Assembly (NCBI GenBank): GCA_003161205.1
Contig: PMOU01000087.1
Coordinates: 512 to 13,073 of the forward strand
Length of the DNA stretch: 12,562 nucleotides
Reading direction: 5' to 3'
From: Actinomycetota bacterium
GTDB lineage: Bacteria; Actinomycetota; Actinomycetes; Streptosporangiales; Streptosporangiaceae
Shown: piece after piece, positions 5,978-11,738 of the stretch
Layout: each line of letters opens with the position of its first letter
How positions within the stretch are numbered: position 1 is the stretch's first letter
Translations under genes and position numbers: made by a program
The notes under the pieces: model-generated
Seen by the model: only the letters and a program-made list of their open reading frames with translations
Database searches by the model: none
Told to the model about the DNA's origin: nothing

Positions 5978-6472
5978 ATGGCTGAGAACACTGCGTACTT
6001 TCAGGCCGACGGCGGCATCAACGACGCCTACCTGGTAGATCAGATCGCCGGCAACGGCCAGTCGATTGCCGACCTCGCGTTCATCACGTCTATGTCGGGC
6101 GGGAACCTCGAATTGCTCGGCCAGGGCGGGGCGGGCACGTTCGTGAAACTGAACTACCTCGACGGCGGCGGGAGCGAGCGCACCGGCCTGGCCGTGGCGA
6201 CCGGCACGGATAATCCCATTATCTCGATCGCGCCGGAGGCCAACGGCGGCGCCACGCTGGACCTGGAGAATAACGCCCTGACCGGCGTCGAGACGGTCGT
6301 GCCGTCGCCCGACAACGATGGCCAGCTGAACCTTGACGGTCTCCTGGCCCTCACCCCGCAGGCCGAGCCGGCCGTACCCGCCACCGGTGGCGTCCTGTAC
6401 GTGGACTCCGCCGACGGCGCGCTGAAATTCAAGGGCCGTTCCGGCACGGTCACCACCATCGCGTCCGCGTAA
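5978..6472 (+). CDS. Beta-rich hypothetical protein with tail-fibre-like C-terminus
   Basis: The 164-residue product is acidic, rich in Gly, Ala, Asn and Thr, and has no Cys. Repeating short beta motifs (DLAFITSMSGGNLELLG, FVKLNYLDGGGSERTGLAVA, NGGATLDLENNALTG) look like stacked beta strands. The ending GGVLYVDSADGALKFKGRSG followed by TVTTIASA resembles the closing segment I know from actinobacterial beta-helix and phage-tail-like proteins. I do not know the function; an extracellular or surface role is inferred from the likely Tat leader upstream. ATG 5978 has GAGG 7 nt upstream and begins MAENTAYFQADGG. The same frame is open upstream and would join the Tat leader if the frameshift near 5895-5924 were repaired. 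Its stop is 13 bp from the end of the convergent TetR gene. Confidence 0.65.
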   Translation: MAENTAYFQADGGINDAYLVDQIAGNGQSIADLAFITSMSGGNLELLGQGGAGTFVKLNYLDGGGSERTGLAVATGTDNPIISIAPEANGGATLDLENNALTGVETVVPSPDNDGQLNLDGLLALTPQAEPAVPATGGVLYVDSADGALKFKGRSGTVTTIASA

Positions 6473-6485
6473 CGGGCCAAGACGG

Positions 6486-7052
6486 TCATGTGCCGGCGGT
6501 CACGGCTTTCAGCTCGGCGAGCGACTCCCGGACGAGCGACCCGAAGTCCTGGTGATTGCCCGGGTCGACCCAGCGCTGGAACGTGATCTTGAAGACGGCG
6601 ATCCCCGCCTCGGCCGCCAGCTCGGCGGCGGGGTCGGCCACACCGCGGCGGCGCAGCACGTCGGCGAGCGCCGCGGACAACCTGGCGAGCTTGATCAGCT
6701 CGCGTTCTTGCAGCTCGACGTTGGCGGCAATGACGCGCTGGCGCTGGCGGGAGAACTCGCGGCGTTCGGCGAAGACGGCCTCGACGGCCTCGATGGCCGC
6801 GACGACCGCGTCGATCGGCGCGACGGAATCAGGCACGCCGGCGAGGGTGCTCACGAGGAGCTCCTGCAGCTCGCCCGCACCCCAGAACAGGACTTCGCGT
6901 TTGTCGGCGAAGTGCCGGAAGAAGGTTCGCTCGGTGAGACCGGCCCGCTTGGCGATCTCCGCCACCGTGGTCTGCTCGAACCCGCGCTCGACGTAGAGCT
7001 CCATGGCCGCCTGCTCGAGCCGCCCGCGTGCGTTCGGCTCCCATCGGCTCAT
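6486..7052 (-). CDS. TetR/AcrR family transcriptional regulator
   Basis: The 188-residue protein begins MSRWEPNARGRLEQAAMELY and has a full N-terminal TetR helix-turn-helix (about 8-55): FEQTTVAEIAKRAGLTERTF with HFADKREVLF closing it. The C-terminal ligand and dimer domain (about 60-185) is helical and ends LVRESLAELKAVTAGT. Length is normal. I prefer ATG 7052 because MxRWEP is the common start in close relatives. An ATG three codons upstream (7061) is possible but has no ribosome-binding site, and the GAGGA before 7052 is unusually close. TetR proteins usually repress a neighbouring gene, but neither the 13-bp convergent gap nor the upstream gap shows an obvious matching operator. Its target cannot be named. 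Confidence 0.9.
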   Translation of the reverse strand: MSRWEPNARGRLEQAAMELYVERGFEQTTVAEIAKRAGLTERTFFRHFADKREVLFWGAGELQELLVSTLAGVPDSVAPIDAVVAAIEAVEAVFAERREFSRQRQRVIAANVELQERELIKLARLSAALADVLRRRGVADPAAELAAEAGIAVFKITFQRWVDPGNHQDFGSLVRESLAELKAVTAGT

Positions 7053-7095
7053 GATCCTCATCGTACTTGATGGCAGCGGCTGACATCGGATTTGC

Positions 7096-7132
7096 GGAGG
7101 GCAGTGTCCCGCGCTGGGTCTGACCGCCCTCC
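7096..7132. repeat. Inverted repeat between the small minus-strand ORF and the TetR gene
   Basis: GGAGGGC (7096-7102) and GCCCTCC (7126-7132) are perfect 7-bp reverse complements separated by 23 nt, just downstream of the stop of the minus-strand ORF ending at 7139 and 44 bp upstream of the TetR start. It could be a transcript end or a TetR operator. The arms are short and the loop long, so confidence is low. Confidence 0.3.
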
Positions 7133-7138
7133 TCGTTC

Positions 7139-7459
7139 CTAGCGGCGCGGCGGACGCACGCGCTCGCCGGGAACCTCGGTCGTGGCGGACAGGGCGGCGT
7201 CGAGCATCCGTTCGCGCCGGTCAATTTCGTCGCCCAGGTACAGGACCAGCGACGCCAGCTCGGCGGTGTTACCCGGCCGGATCCGGGCACAGAAGGCGGC
7301 CAGCCTGCGCGCGAACGCGAGGCGCCTGCTCATCGGCGCCCGCGTGATCACCTGAGGGATACCCAGGCACCTGAGCGCGAGGAGACGGCCATCCGGGCAG
7401 CCGGCCCCGGCGGGGCTTTCGGTAGCGCTGGCTGGTAGTTCCCGCTCGGTAGCTGTCAT
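7139..7459 (-). CDS. Hypothetical protein, unrecognised
   Basis: The 106-residue ORF opens with ATG 7459 and ends with TAG. Residues 1-28 are low-complexity. Residues about 30-92 look like real protein: LRCLGIPQVITRAPMSRRLA followed by amphipathic, Arg-rich helices ending VLYLGDEIDRRERMLDAAL. No motif or family comes to mind. No good ribosome-binding site precedes ATG 7459, and an internal ATG at 7333 (MSRRLAFARR) is an alternative. It lies between the truncated methyltransferase and the TetR gene on the same strand. It could be a fragment of a larger gene, given the damage in neighbours. Confidence 0.45.
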   Translation of the reverse strand: MTATERELPASATESPAGAGCPDGRLLALRCLGIPQVITRAPMSRRLAFARRLAAFCARIRPGNTAELASLVLYLGDEIDRRERMLDAALSATTEVPGERVRPPRR

Positions 7460-7581
7460 CTCAGTGGGTTCGTCCTTCGGGGATGGGTTGCTGCGGGTGC
7501 TGCGTGCGGAGTAGGACGCGCCGCACCGCCGCCCGGTTGACAGGAGACGGCACAGTCAGTGATGAGGCGGTGACATCAGGA

Positions 7582-7613
7582 CCTCACGGTGTCACGATAC
7601 GGTAACTGTGAGG
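7582..7613. repeat. Inverted repeat downstream of the methyltransferase remnant
   Basis: CCTCACGGT (7582-7590) and ACTGTGAGG (7605-7613) are reverse complements at 8 of 9 positions around a 14-nt loop. The element lies 26 bp past the stop of the minus-strand methyltransferase remnant, where a transcription end would be expected, but no T-run follows on the minus strand. A regulator site is the alternative. Confidence 0.4.
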
Positions 7614-7638
7614 GTGGTGCGGGAAGCGGGCTGTCCCG

Positions 7639-8121
7639 TTAGCCGGTTACCCGCTCGGCGATGAAGACGAGCTCCCGACCTGGGCGATCAGGGGCCTCTC
7701 GCACCTCAAGCACTAGATAGCCCTGGGTGACCAGGCTCCCCTGCACTTCGTCGCGCCCGCGGAACCGGAGGGTCGAGTCCGAGGTAACGACCGTGCCGTC
7801 CACCAGGAACGTGTACGTGTTCCGGAAGGAGACGAACGGAAGGTTCACGCCGGTGACGTCGTTCCGCCGCTCCACTGGTCCGCTTCCGGGGATATCGAGG
7901 ATGACCGGACCAGCATCGGCCGCCCATTCCTGCCAGGCCCGGCGCTCGGGGCGCCTGGTCTCGAACACGAGGTAACCGCCCGGGCGAAGGGCGGCGCGGA
8001 TGCCCTGGAGAGCGTGCGTCCAGTCCGCATCGGTGAGAAAGACCTGCGCCACGTTCCCTGTCATCACCGCGAGATCAGCACCGAACGCCGGCGCGGCCGT
8101 GGCATCGCCATGAACCTGCGC
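7639..8121 (-). pseudogene. 5'-truncated class I SAM-dependent methyltransferase
   Basis: The reading frame has the middle and end of a class I methyltransferase: VHGDATAAPAFGADLAVMTG (strand 4 region), NVAQVFLTDADWTHALQGI, then RAALRPGGYLVFETRRPERR (the motif III-like LRPGG strand) and a beta-rich tail ending REAPDRPGRELVFIAERVTG. What should come first is gone: the N-terminal helix and the glycine-rich SAM-binding loop (D-G-x-G-x-G) with its acidic residue. The frame runs instead straight into the stop of the upstream ABM-like gene at 8124. A GTG/ATG pair at 8067/8064 could start a 142-residue product, but without motif I it should not bind SAM. I interpret this as a deletion that removed the intergenic gap and the 5' half of the gene. 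Confidence 0.7.
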
Positions 8122-8123
8122 GC

Positions 8124-8429
8124 CTACTCCGTACCGGCGACTTCGTAATGCTGCACGGTAAGGTCACGGTCGATCAGGAACTTGTCGTCATCGGGATAGA
8201 AGACTGCCTTCTCGATGTCCTGGCCGGCAAACGCCTCGATCGCGGCCCGGGACTCCCAGAAGCTCACCGTGACGAATTCGGCCTTATCGCCTTCCACCCG
8301 CCAGAGCAGCCAGGCGCCGCGGTTGCCGGGCGTGCCCTGATAGCCCTCGATGCCGGTCTTCTGCACATACGCCGCATAGGCGGGAGCATCCTGCGCCCGG
8401 ACCGCTCCGCGCCAGGTTCGCGCGATCAT
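8124..8429 (-). CDS. Antibiotic biosynthesis monooxygenase (ABM)-like dimeric alpha/beta barrel protein
   Basis: The 101-residue protein starts MIARTWRGAVRAQDAPAYAA and continues with GYQGTPGNRGAWLLWRV (29-45), EFVTVSFWESRAAIEAFAG (51-69) and DIEKAVFYPDDDKFL (71-85). This is the layout of ABM-like ferredoxin-fold proteins: strand, helix, then WLLW and VTVSFWES strands and an 'A-EAFAG' helix. Many such small proteins have no known substrate and may simply bind small molecules or haem. I start at ATG 8429 because relatives begin MIARTWRG. Longer in-frame starts (8447, 8516) add poorly conserved residues. Its stop abuts the truncated methyltransferase frame directly, and the next gene upstream is divergent. 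Confidence 0.75.
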   Translation of the reverse strand: MIARTWRGAVRAQDAPAYAAYVQKTGIEGYQGTPGNRGAWLLWRVEGDKAEFVTVSFWESRAAIEAFAGQDIEKAVFYPDDDKFLIDRDLTVQHYEVAGTE

Positions 8430-8530
8430 CCCCCGATACTCGCACATGGGCGAGACAGTGCTCACCCGTGTACCTCGCGAACCCGGACGTTCGCGACCGT
8501 GCGGCGGTGGACTCACCTCGGTATATCACC

Positions 8531-8560
8531 CTGAAATGCCTACACCCGGTCACTTTTAAT
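8531..8560 (+). promoter_or_regulatory. Putative sigma-70-type promoter of the Trypco2-PqqD gene
   Basis: CTGAAA (8531-8536, four of six match TTGACA) and TTTAAT (8555-8560, five of six match TATAAT) are 18 bp apart in a locally AT-rich patch between divergent genes. Transcription would begin near 8567, which places the ATG at 8559 inside the promoter and supports ATG 8610 as the real start. Confidence 0.4.
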
Positions 8561-8609
8561 GACGTACGGTTACGGTGTCGGGACGACGCCTGGACAGGGG
8601 TGTGGTGGC

Positions 8610-9215
8610 ATGGGTGACAGCGACGGCGATCTGCCGAGTCTCGCGGACACGATCGCGGCGGTGCGTCGTGAGTTGGGCTCGGCGCAGGCGGCAGGTCCAG
8701 GCCAGCCGACCCAGTTCCGGACCGGGCCGGTGGAGCTGGAGTTCGAGGTCGCGGTGACCCGCACCGGCCGGGGGCCGGCCGGCGTGCAGGTGGGGGTGCT
8801 GACGCTGGACGGCAAGGGCGGCCTGGCGGTTGCGGCCACGCAGCGGATCAAGGTGCGGCTGGATCCGCTGTACCCGGAGTCTGACGGGGACGCGCAGGCC
8901 GGCGAGGTCGCACTGGGGCCGGGCGTGATGGCGTCTGAGGCGCTGGCCGAGGACGTGCTGCCGGAACGCCCGCGTCGGGCGGACGGCCTTGAGATCCACG
9001 AGGTGGACGACGGGCTCGTGGTTTACCAGTCTGAGCCGGAGTGCGTTCACCATCTGAACAACACGGCCGCCATCGTGTTCGAACTGTGCGACGGCGGGAA
9101 CACCGTGCCAGAAATTGGCAGGCAACTTGCCGGGGCTTTTGGCCTGGCCGAGGCAGCCGACGGCGCGGCCGGGGAATGCGTTGCCGATCTGTGGTCGAAG
9201 GGCGTCATCGTGTGA
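8610..9215 (+). CDS. Trypco2 domain fused to a PqqD-like peptide-binding domain
   Basis: The 201-residue protein has two parts. Residues about 9-86, LPSLADTIAAVRRELGSAQA to ATQRIKVRLDP, match the trypsin-co-occurring domain 2 (Trypco2) pattern: an N-terminal helix, then FRTGPVELEFEVAVTRT and GVQVGVLTLDGKGGLAVA strands. Residues about 124-201 match PqqD family folds: DGLEIHEVDDGLVVYQSEPE, VHHLNNTAAIVFELCDGGNT, VPEIGRQL and a final helix pair. PqqD-type domains bind leader peptides in RiPP pathways; Trypco2 is known mainly from predicted conflict and effector systems. ATG 8610 follows AGGGG by 9 nt. An internal ATG (8928, residue 107) could give the PqqD part alone. The Thr-repeat gene follows after 122 bp on the same strand. 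The linker (87-123) is flexible and may be natural or a deletion join. Confidence 0.75.
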   Translation: MGDSDGDLPSLADTIAAVRRELGSAQAAGPGQPTQFRTGPVELEFEVAVTRTGRGPAGVQVGVLTLDGKGGLAVAATQRIKVRLDPLYPESDGDAQAGEVALGPGVMASEALAEDVLPERPRRADGLEIHEVDDGLVVYQSEPECVHHLNNTAAIVFELCDGGNTVPEIGRQLAGAFGLAEAADGAAGECVADLWSKGVIV

Positions 9216-9264
9216 AGCCCGCCGATTTAGCCGGCCGACCACACAATACGAAGAGTAATTACAA

Positions 9265-9274
9265 TATTGCACAG
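9265..9274 (+). promoter_or_regulatory. TATTGCACAG element shared with the glycosyltransferase upstream region
   Basis: The 10-bp word TATTGCACAG overlaps the -35 region of the Thr-repeat gene and occurs again, on the minus strand, at 11568-11577 upstream of the glycosyltransferase gene. In both places it covers the candidate -35 hexamer TTGCAC. A shared activator or sigma-factor site is plausible. Confidence 0.35.
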
Positions 9275-9295
9275 AGTCATACTCCCTGTTAGGCT
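9267..9295 (+). promoter_or_regulatory. Putative promoter of the Tat/Thr-repeat gene
   Basis: TTGCAC (9267-9272) and TAGGCT (9290-9295) are separated by 17 bp, in an AT-rich stretch unusual for this DNA. TAGGCT is a good actinomycete -10. The predicted start of transcription near 9302 leaves a 36-nt leader holding AGGGGG (9325-9330), 7 nt before the ATG. This suggests the gene can be expressed apart from the PqqD gene. Confidence 0.5.
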
Positions 9296-9337
9296 TGTCC
9301 CGGCTTTACCAAATTTCGGGTACCAGGGGGCGTACCG

Positions 9338-9703
9338 ATGAGCAATGCGCGGGGCGAAAATCCAGAAGGTAGATCGGGCATGGACCGCCGAGCCTTCATC
9401 ACGAAAATGGCAGTGGCGGGTTTCGCGGTTCCCGCCGTCGTGACAGTGGCGGATGAGGGCACCGCCTTGGCCCGGCCCAGGCCGCCGGGCCCGCACAGTC
9501 CGCCAAACCCATGCGGGCCGACCACCACCGCGGGACCGACAACGACCGCGGGACCGACGACCACCGCGGGACCGACGACCACCGCGGGACCGACCACCAC
9601 CGCAGGACCGACGACCACCCCGGCGGTGACGACTACCGCGGCACCGACAACCACCCCGGCACCGACAACCACCCCGGCACCGACGACGACCGCCGGAGGA
9701 TGA
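9338..9703 (+). CDS. Tat-exported protein with Thr-rich hexapeptide repeats
   Basis: The 121-residue protein has an 14-residue polar N-tail (MSNARGENPEGRSG), a Tat motif MDRRAFITKMAVAGFA with a hydrophobic core (24-38), and a likely AxA-type cleavage at TALA/RPRP (after residue 45). The mature part has a Pro-rich spacer with the only Cys (residue 59), then ten TTT triplets starting at residues 62, 68, 74, 80, 86, 92, 98, 104, 110 and 116, an exact period of six. The first five spacers read AGP and the later ones vary (PAV, AAP, PAP). It thus has 30 regularly spaced Thr residues, an excellent candidate for O-glycosylation, and no recognisable enzyme domain. AGGGGG precedes the start by 7 nt. 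Its neighbours, a PqqD-like protein upstream and a glycosyltransferase facing it, fit a modification role. A simple wall-spanning linker is the alternative. Confidence 0.75.
   Translation: MSNARGENPEGRSGMDRRAFITKMAVAGFAVPAVVTVADEGTALARPRPPGPHSPPNPCGPTTTAGPTTTAGPTTTAGPTTTAGPTTTAGPTTTPAVTTTAAPTTTPAPTTTPAPTTTAGG
9515..9700. repeat. 18-bp tandem repeats encoding the TTT-hexapeptides
   Basis: The coding region of the Thr-repeat protein consists of ten imperfect 18-bp units. Early units read GGACCGAC(A/G)AC(G/C)ACCGCG-like and differ mostly at synonymous third positions of Thr codons (ACC/ACG/ACA). Later units replace the Ala-Gly-Pro spacer. The preserved period with silent variation suggests selection on the protein pattern rather than very recent slippage alone. 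Confidence 0.8.
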
Positions 9704-9754
9704 CGACCACAAGCGTCCCGGATTTAGGCACGAGCGGGGCGTGTCGGGGCGGGC

Positions 9755-9821
9755 GGCAACGGAGGTCCGGTACGACGGGTAGTCGACCAAGATAAGCCCG
9801 TGGCCGAAGACCTCCGTTGCC
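9755..9821. terminator. Strong hairpin between convergent genes, candidate bidirectional terminator
   Basis: GGCAACGGAGGTC (9755-9767) and GACCTCCGTTGCC (9809-9821) are a perfect 13-bp inverted repeat around a 41-nt loop that contains a further 5-bp stem (ACGGG/CCCGT). It lies 51 bp after the Thr-repeat gene stop and 107 bp beyond the stop of the facing glycosyltransferase gene, the right place for a two-way transcript end. No T-run follows on either strand, so a structured RNA or a regulator site cannot be excluded. Confidence 0.5.
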
Positions 9822-9858
9822 CGTTCGGGCGGCCCGGCCTAGTTTGGTGGCCCGGCGT

Positions 9859-9887
9859 GGCCTGGCGGCCTGGCGGCCTGGCCTGGC
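9859..9887. repeat. Tandem 8-bp repeat
   Basis: GGCCTGGC occurs three times in a row (9859-9882) and is followed by a partial copy, in the gap between the hairpin and the end of the glycosyltransferase gene. Probably simple slippage in GC-rich DNA. Confidence 0.6.
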
Positions 9888-9928
9888 GTCGGCATCCTCC
9901 CCCACCCTCGCGCACGGTGAGCTTGGGG

Positions 9929-11494
9929 TCAGATGACGTAGCGTGCCGCGAGTTCATGATCGGCGTCGTCATAGCTGAGCAAGACCGGCTGAGACGCTAC
10001 GCGCGGTGAGGTGATGACAGCCCGGAAGGTGCCGTCCGCGATGCGCCTGCTGAGGTACTGATCGCACGCGAGCGACTCGGTGAGCCATTGGTCGAACTCC
10101 TCGCCGGCGACCGGGATGTCCGCGAGGATGCGGTCGTACGCGCGACGGTGTACCGCGACCGCGTGGGTGGCGGTGACCGGACCGCATTCCTGGAGTACCT
10201 CGCAGCCGGGCAGGAAAGGGAATTTCTGCGACCACACGCATGCGCCGAGGTAGCACACGTCCCACTTGATATCGGCCAGCTCGGCGCCGGCGGCTTCCAG
10301 CACGGCCACGGTGCTGTCGATGAACACCGCGTCATCTTCGAGGATAAGCACGTGCTCGTAGTCACGTCGTCGCGCCTCGGCCACCATCAGCCGGAAAGAC
10401 ATGGCATTTCCGCGGTGGTGATTCTCAGGTGTCGCCACCGCGGAAAACCGCTCAACTTGCCAGCCGATATTGAGGTGCTCGTGCCGCTGCCGGGCCTGCG
10501 CCCACCGTTCTGTTTCGCTGTCCAGGTTCAGGCAGAAGATCCCGTCAAAGAAGCTGAACGGGCTCGCCACTTCACGGGCCGTCTTTTCCAGGACGCCGGC
10601 GAAGTTCGAGGCCATTCCGACCCGCTCGAACTCCTCCCGGAAATGAGACTCAATGCTGGCGATGTCCCAGCCGATCTCGCTCCAGCCGATGAGGTAATTG
10701 CGGAGGCGGTCCTCCCATGAAGGATGGTAAGGAGCGCCATTAGGGCGCCCGAACCGATGCGCCCACCCCAGGGCGGGATGACACAGCACCCGGCCGCCTG
10801 CCCTGCGTACCTTCTCGTGCAGATATCCTTCCTCGCCGCCGAATCCGCGAAACCGGGGGTTGATACCGGGCCATGCGTCGCGGCGGCACGCGAACAGCCC
10901 CAGGCCCTGCATCCCGATCTCGAATGGCTCTCCACCGGGCTCGGCGGCGCGTTCGTCCAGCGCCCACTGCCCATACATCGCCGCGCCCCAGCTCGGCTTG
11001 AAGTGACTCGCTTTCGGCCCCCCGAGCAGGTCGTCCATCAGCGGGCCCTGGATCAGGTCACTGCTGTCGGGGTGATCGTCGAACCAGCGGACGAGCGCGG
11101 CCAGCCCCCCGGGTTGGATGAGGACGTGACTGTCCACGCAGCACACGATGTCCGCGTCCGCCTCGCGGAAGACCAGATCCCGTACCGCGGTGCTGCGGTA
11201 ACCCCGGAACGGCACGTACCTCAGGAACGGGACCCAACCCTCCAGCGCCTTGAGGCTGGCCGCTGCTGTTCCTTCAGGATGGTTATCGACGATCAGGAAT
11301 GCGAGCTTGTCCGCTACCTCGGGGTGGTATAGCCGGATCGCCTGGATGGTGAACCAGACGCCGTCAAAGTCATCGAAGGTGGCCATTCCTATACAAAGAC
11401 GACGGTGCTCGCCTCGCGGTGTCATCTCAGGAATCGGACGACGCGCTTCCTCTGCCAAAGCGAGCTTCTCGAGGAAACGGCTAGCGTTCGACAT
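9929..11494 (-). CDS. Two-domain glycosyltransferase (GT2-like plus GT25-like)
   Basis: The 521-residue protein has no signal peptide or membrane helix and should be cytoplasmic. Residues about 30-270 form a GT-A (GT2-like) domain: RLCIGMATFDDFDGVWFTIQ, FLIVDNHPEG (67-75), DIVCCVDSHVLI (115-126, the metal-binding D-x-H/D position), and GFGGEEGYLHEKVRRAGGRV (217-236) with WAHRFGRP. Residues about 315-515 resemble family GT25 (LPS/collagen-type): FFDGIFCLNLDSETERWAQA, the VERFSAV strand, and EHVLILEDDAVFI (380-392) with an EDD motif. The donor and acceptor sugars cannot be read. ATG 11494 is preceded by GGAGG 4 nt upstream. The gene converges on the Thr-repeat gene, whose 30 regularly spaced Thr are plausible acceptors; this link is inference from context. 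Confidence 0.85.
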   Translation of the reverse strand: MSNASRFLEKLALAEEARRPIPEMTPRGEHRRLCIGMATFDDFDGVWFTIQAIRLYHPEVADKLAFLIVDNHPEGTAAASLKALEGWVPFLRYVPFRGYRSTAVRDLVFREADADIVCCVDSHVLIQPGGLAALVRWFDDHPDSSDLIQGPLMDDLLGGPKASHFKPSWGAAMYGQWALDERAAEPGGEPFEIGMQGLGLFACRRDAWPGINPRFRGFGGEEGYLHEKVRRAGGRVLCHPALGWAHRFGRPNGAPYHPSWEDRLRNYLIGWSEIGWDIASIESHFREEFERVGMASNFAGVLEKTAREVASPFSFFDGIFCLNLDSETERWAQARQRHEHLNIGWQVERFSAVATPENHHRGNAMSFRLMVAEARRRDYEHVLILEDDAVFIDSTVAVLEAAGAELADIKWDVCYLGACVWSQKFPFLPGCEVLQECGPVTATHAVAVHRRAYDRILADIPVAGEEFDQWLTESLACDQYLSRRIADGTFRAVITSPRVASQPVLLSYDDADHELAARYVI

Positions 11495-11545
11495 CAAACC
11501 TCCACGGACCACCAAGGGTTTCTTCCCGCAAGGGCGGCGCCGACG

Positions 11546-11575
11546 ACTAAAGCCCCCACGGCGCCTACTGTGCAA
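11546..11575 (-). promoter_or_regulatory. Possible promoter of the glycosyltransferase gene
   Basis: On the minus strand TTGCAC (11575-11570) is followed after 18 bp by TTTAGT (11551-11546), a weak but possible -35/-10 pair some 50 bp before the start codon. The -35 lies within the TATTGCACAG word (11577-11568) also found upstream of the Thr-repeat gene. The 244 bp between the glycosyltransferase start and the phosphatase remnant hold nothing else beyond a small CATTG/CAATG hairpin at 11609-11621. Confidence 0.3.
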
Positions 11576-11738
11576 TAACCATAACAGCGCAGTCAACTAG
11601 CGCGGCAGCATTGTTTCAATGGCGAACTTGCGGGCGCAGCGGGATTTCCTGAGTCGGAATGAATGCCTATCTAATGGAACACGCGATGTAGGCCGGATTG
11701 CGACCGGACGGCCGGCTAGGTCAGGACGGCGGTTCGCC

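Noticed and set aside
7537..7542. Perfect TTGACA on the plus strand
   Set aside because: No -10-like hexamer lies 16-19 bp downstream, and no plus-strand gene follows before 8610.
8559..8609. Upstream ATG extension (MTYGYGVG...) of the Trypco2-PqqD protein
   Set aside because: The ATG overlaps the likely -10 box and has no ribosome-binding site; the domain starts after the Met at 8610.
9289..9672. Minus-strand frame reading VVVGPA repeats opposite the Thr-repeat gene
   Set aside because: It is the reverse complement of the 18-bp tandem repeat. It lacks a ribosome-binding site, while the plus strand has promoter, ribosome-binding site and a Tat signal.
9511..9703. CRISPR-like regular repeat
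   Set aside because: The 18-bp units are contiguous without unique spacers and stay in frame with a Tat-signal protein, so they are coding repeats.
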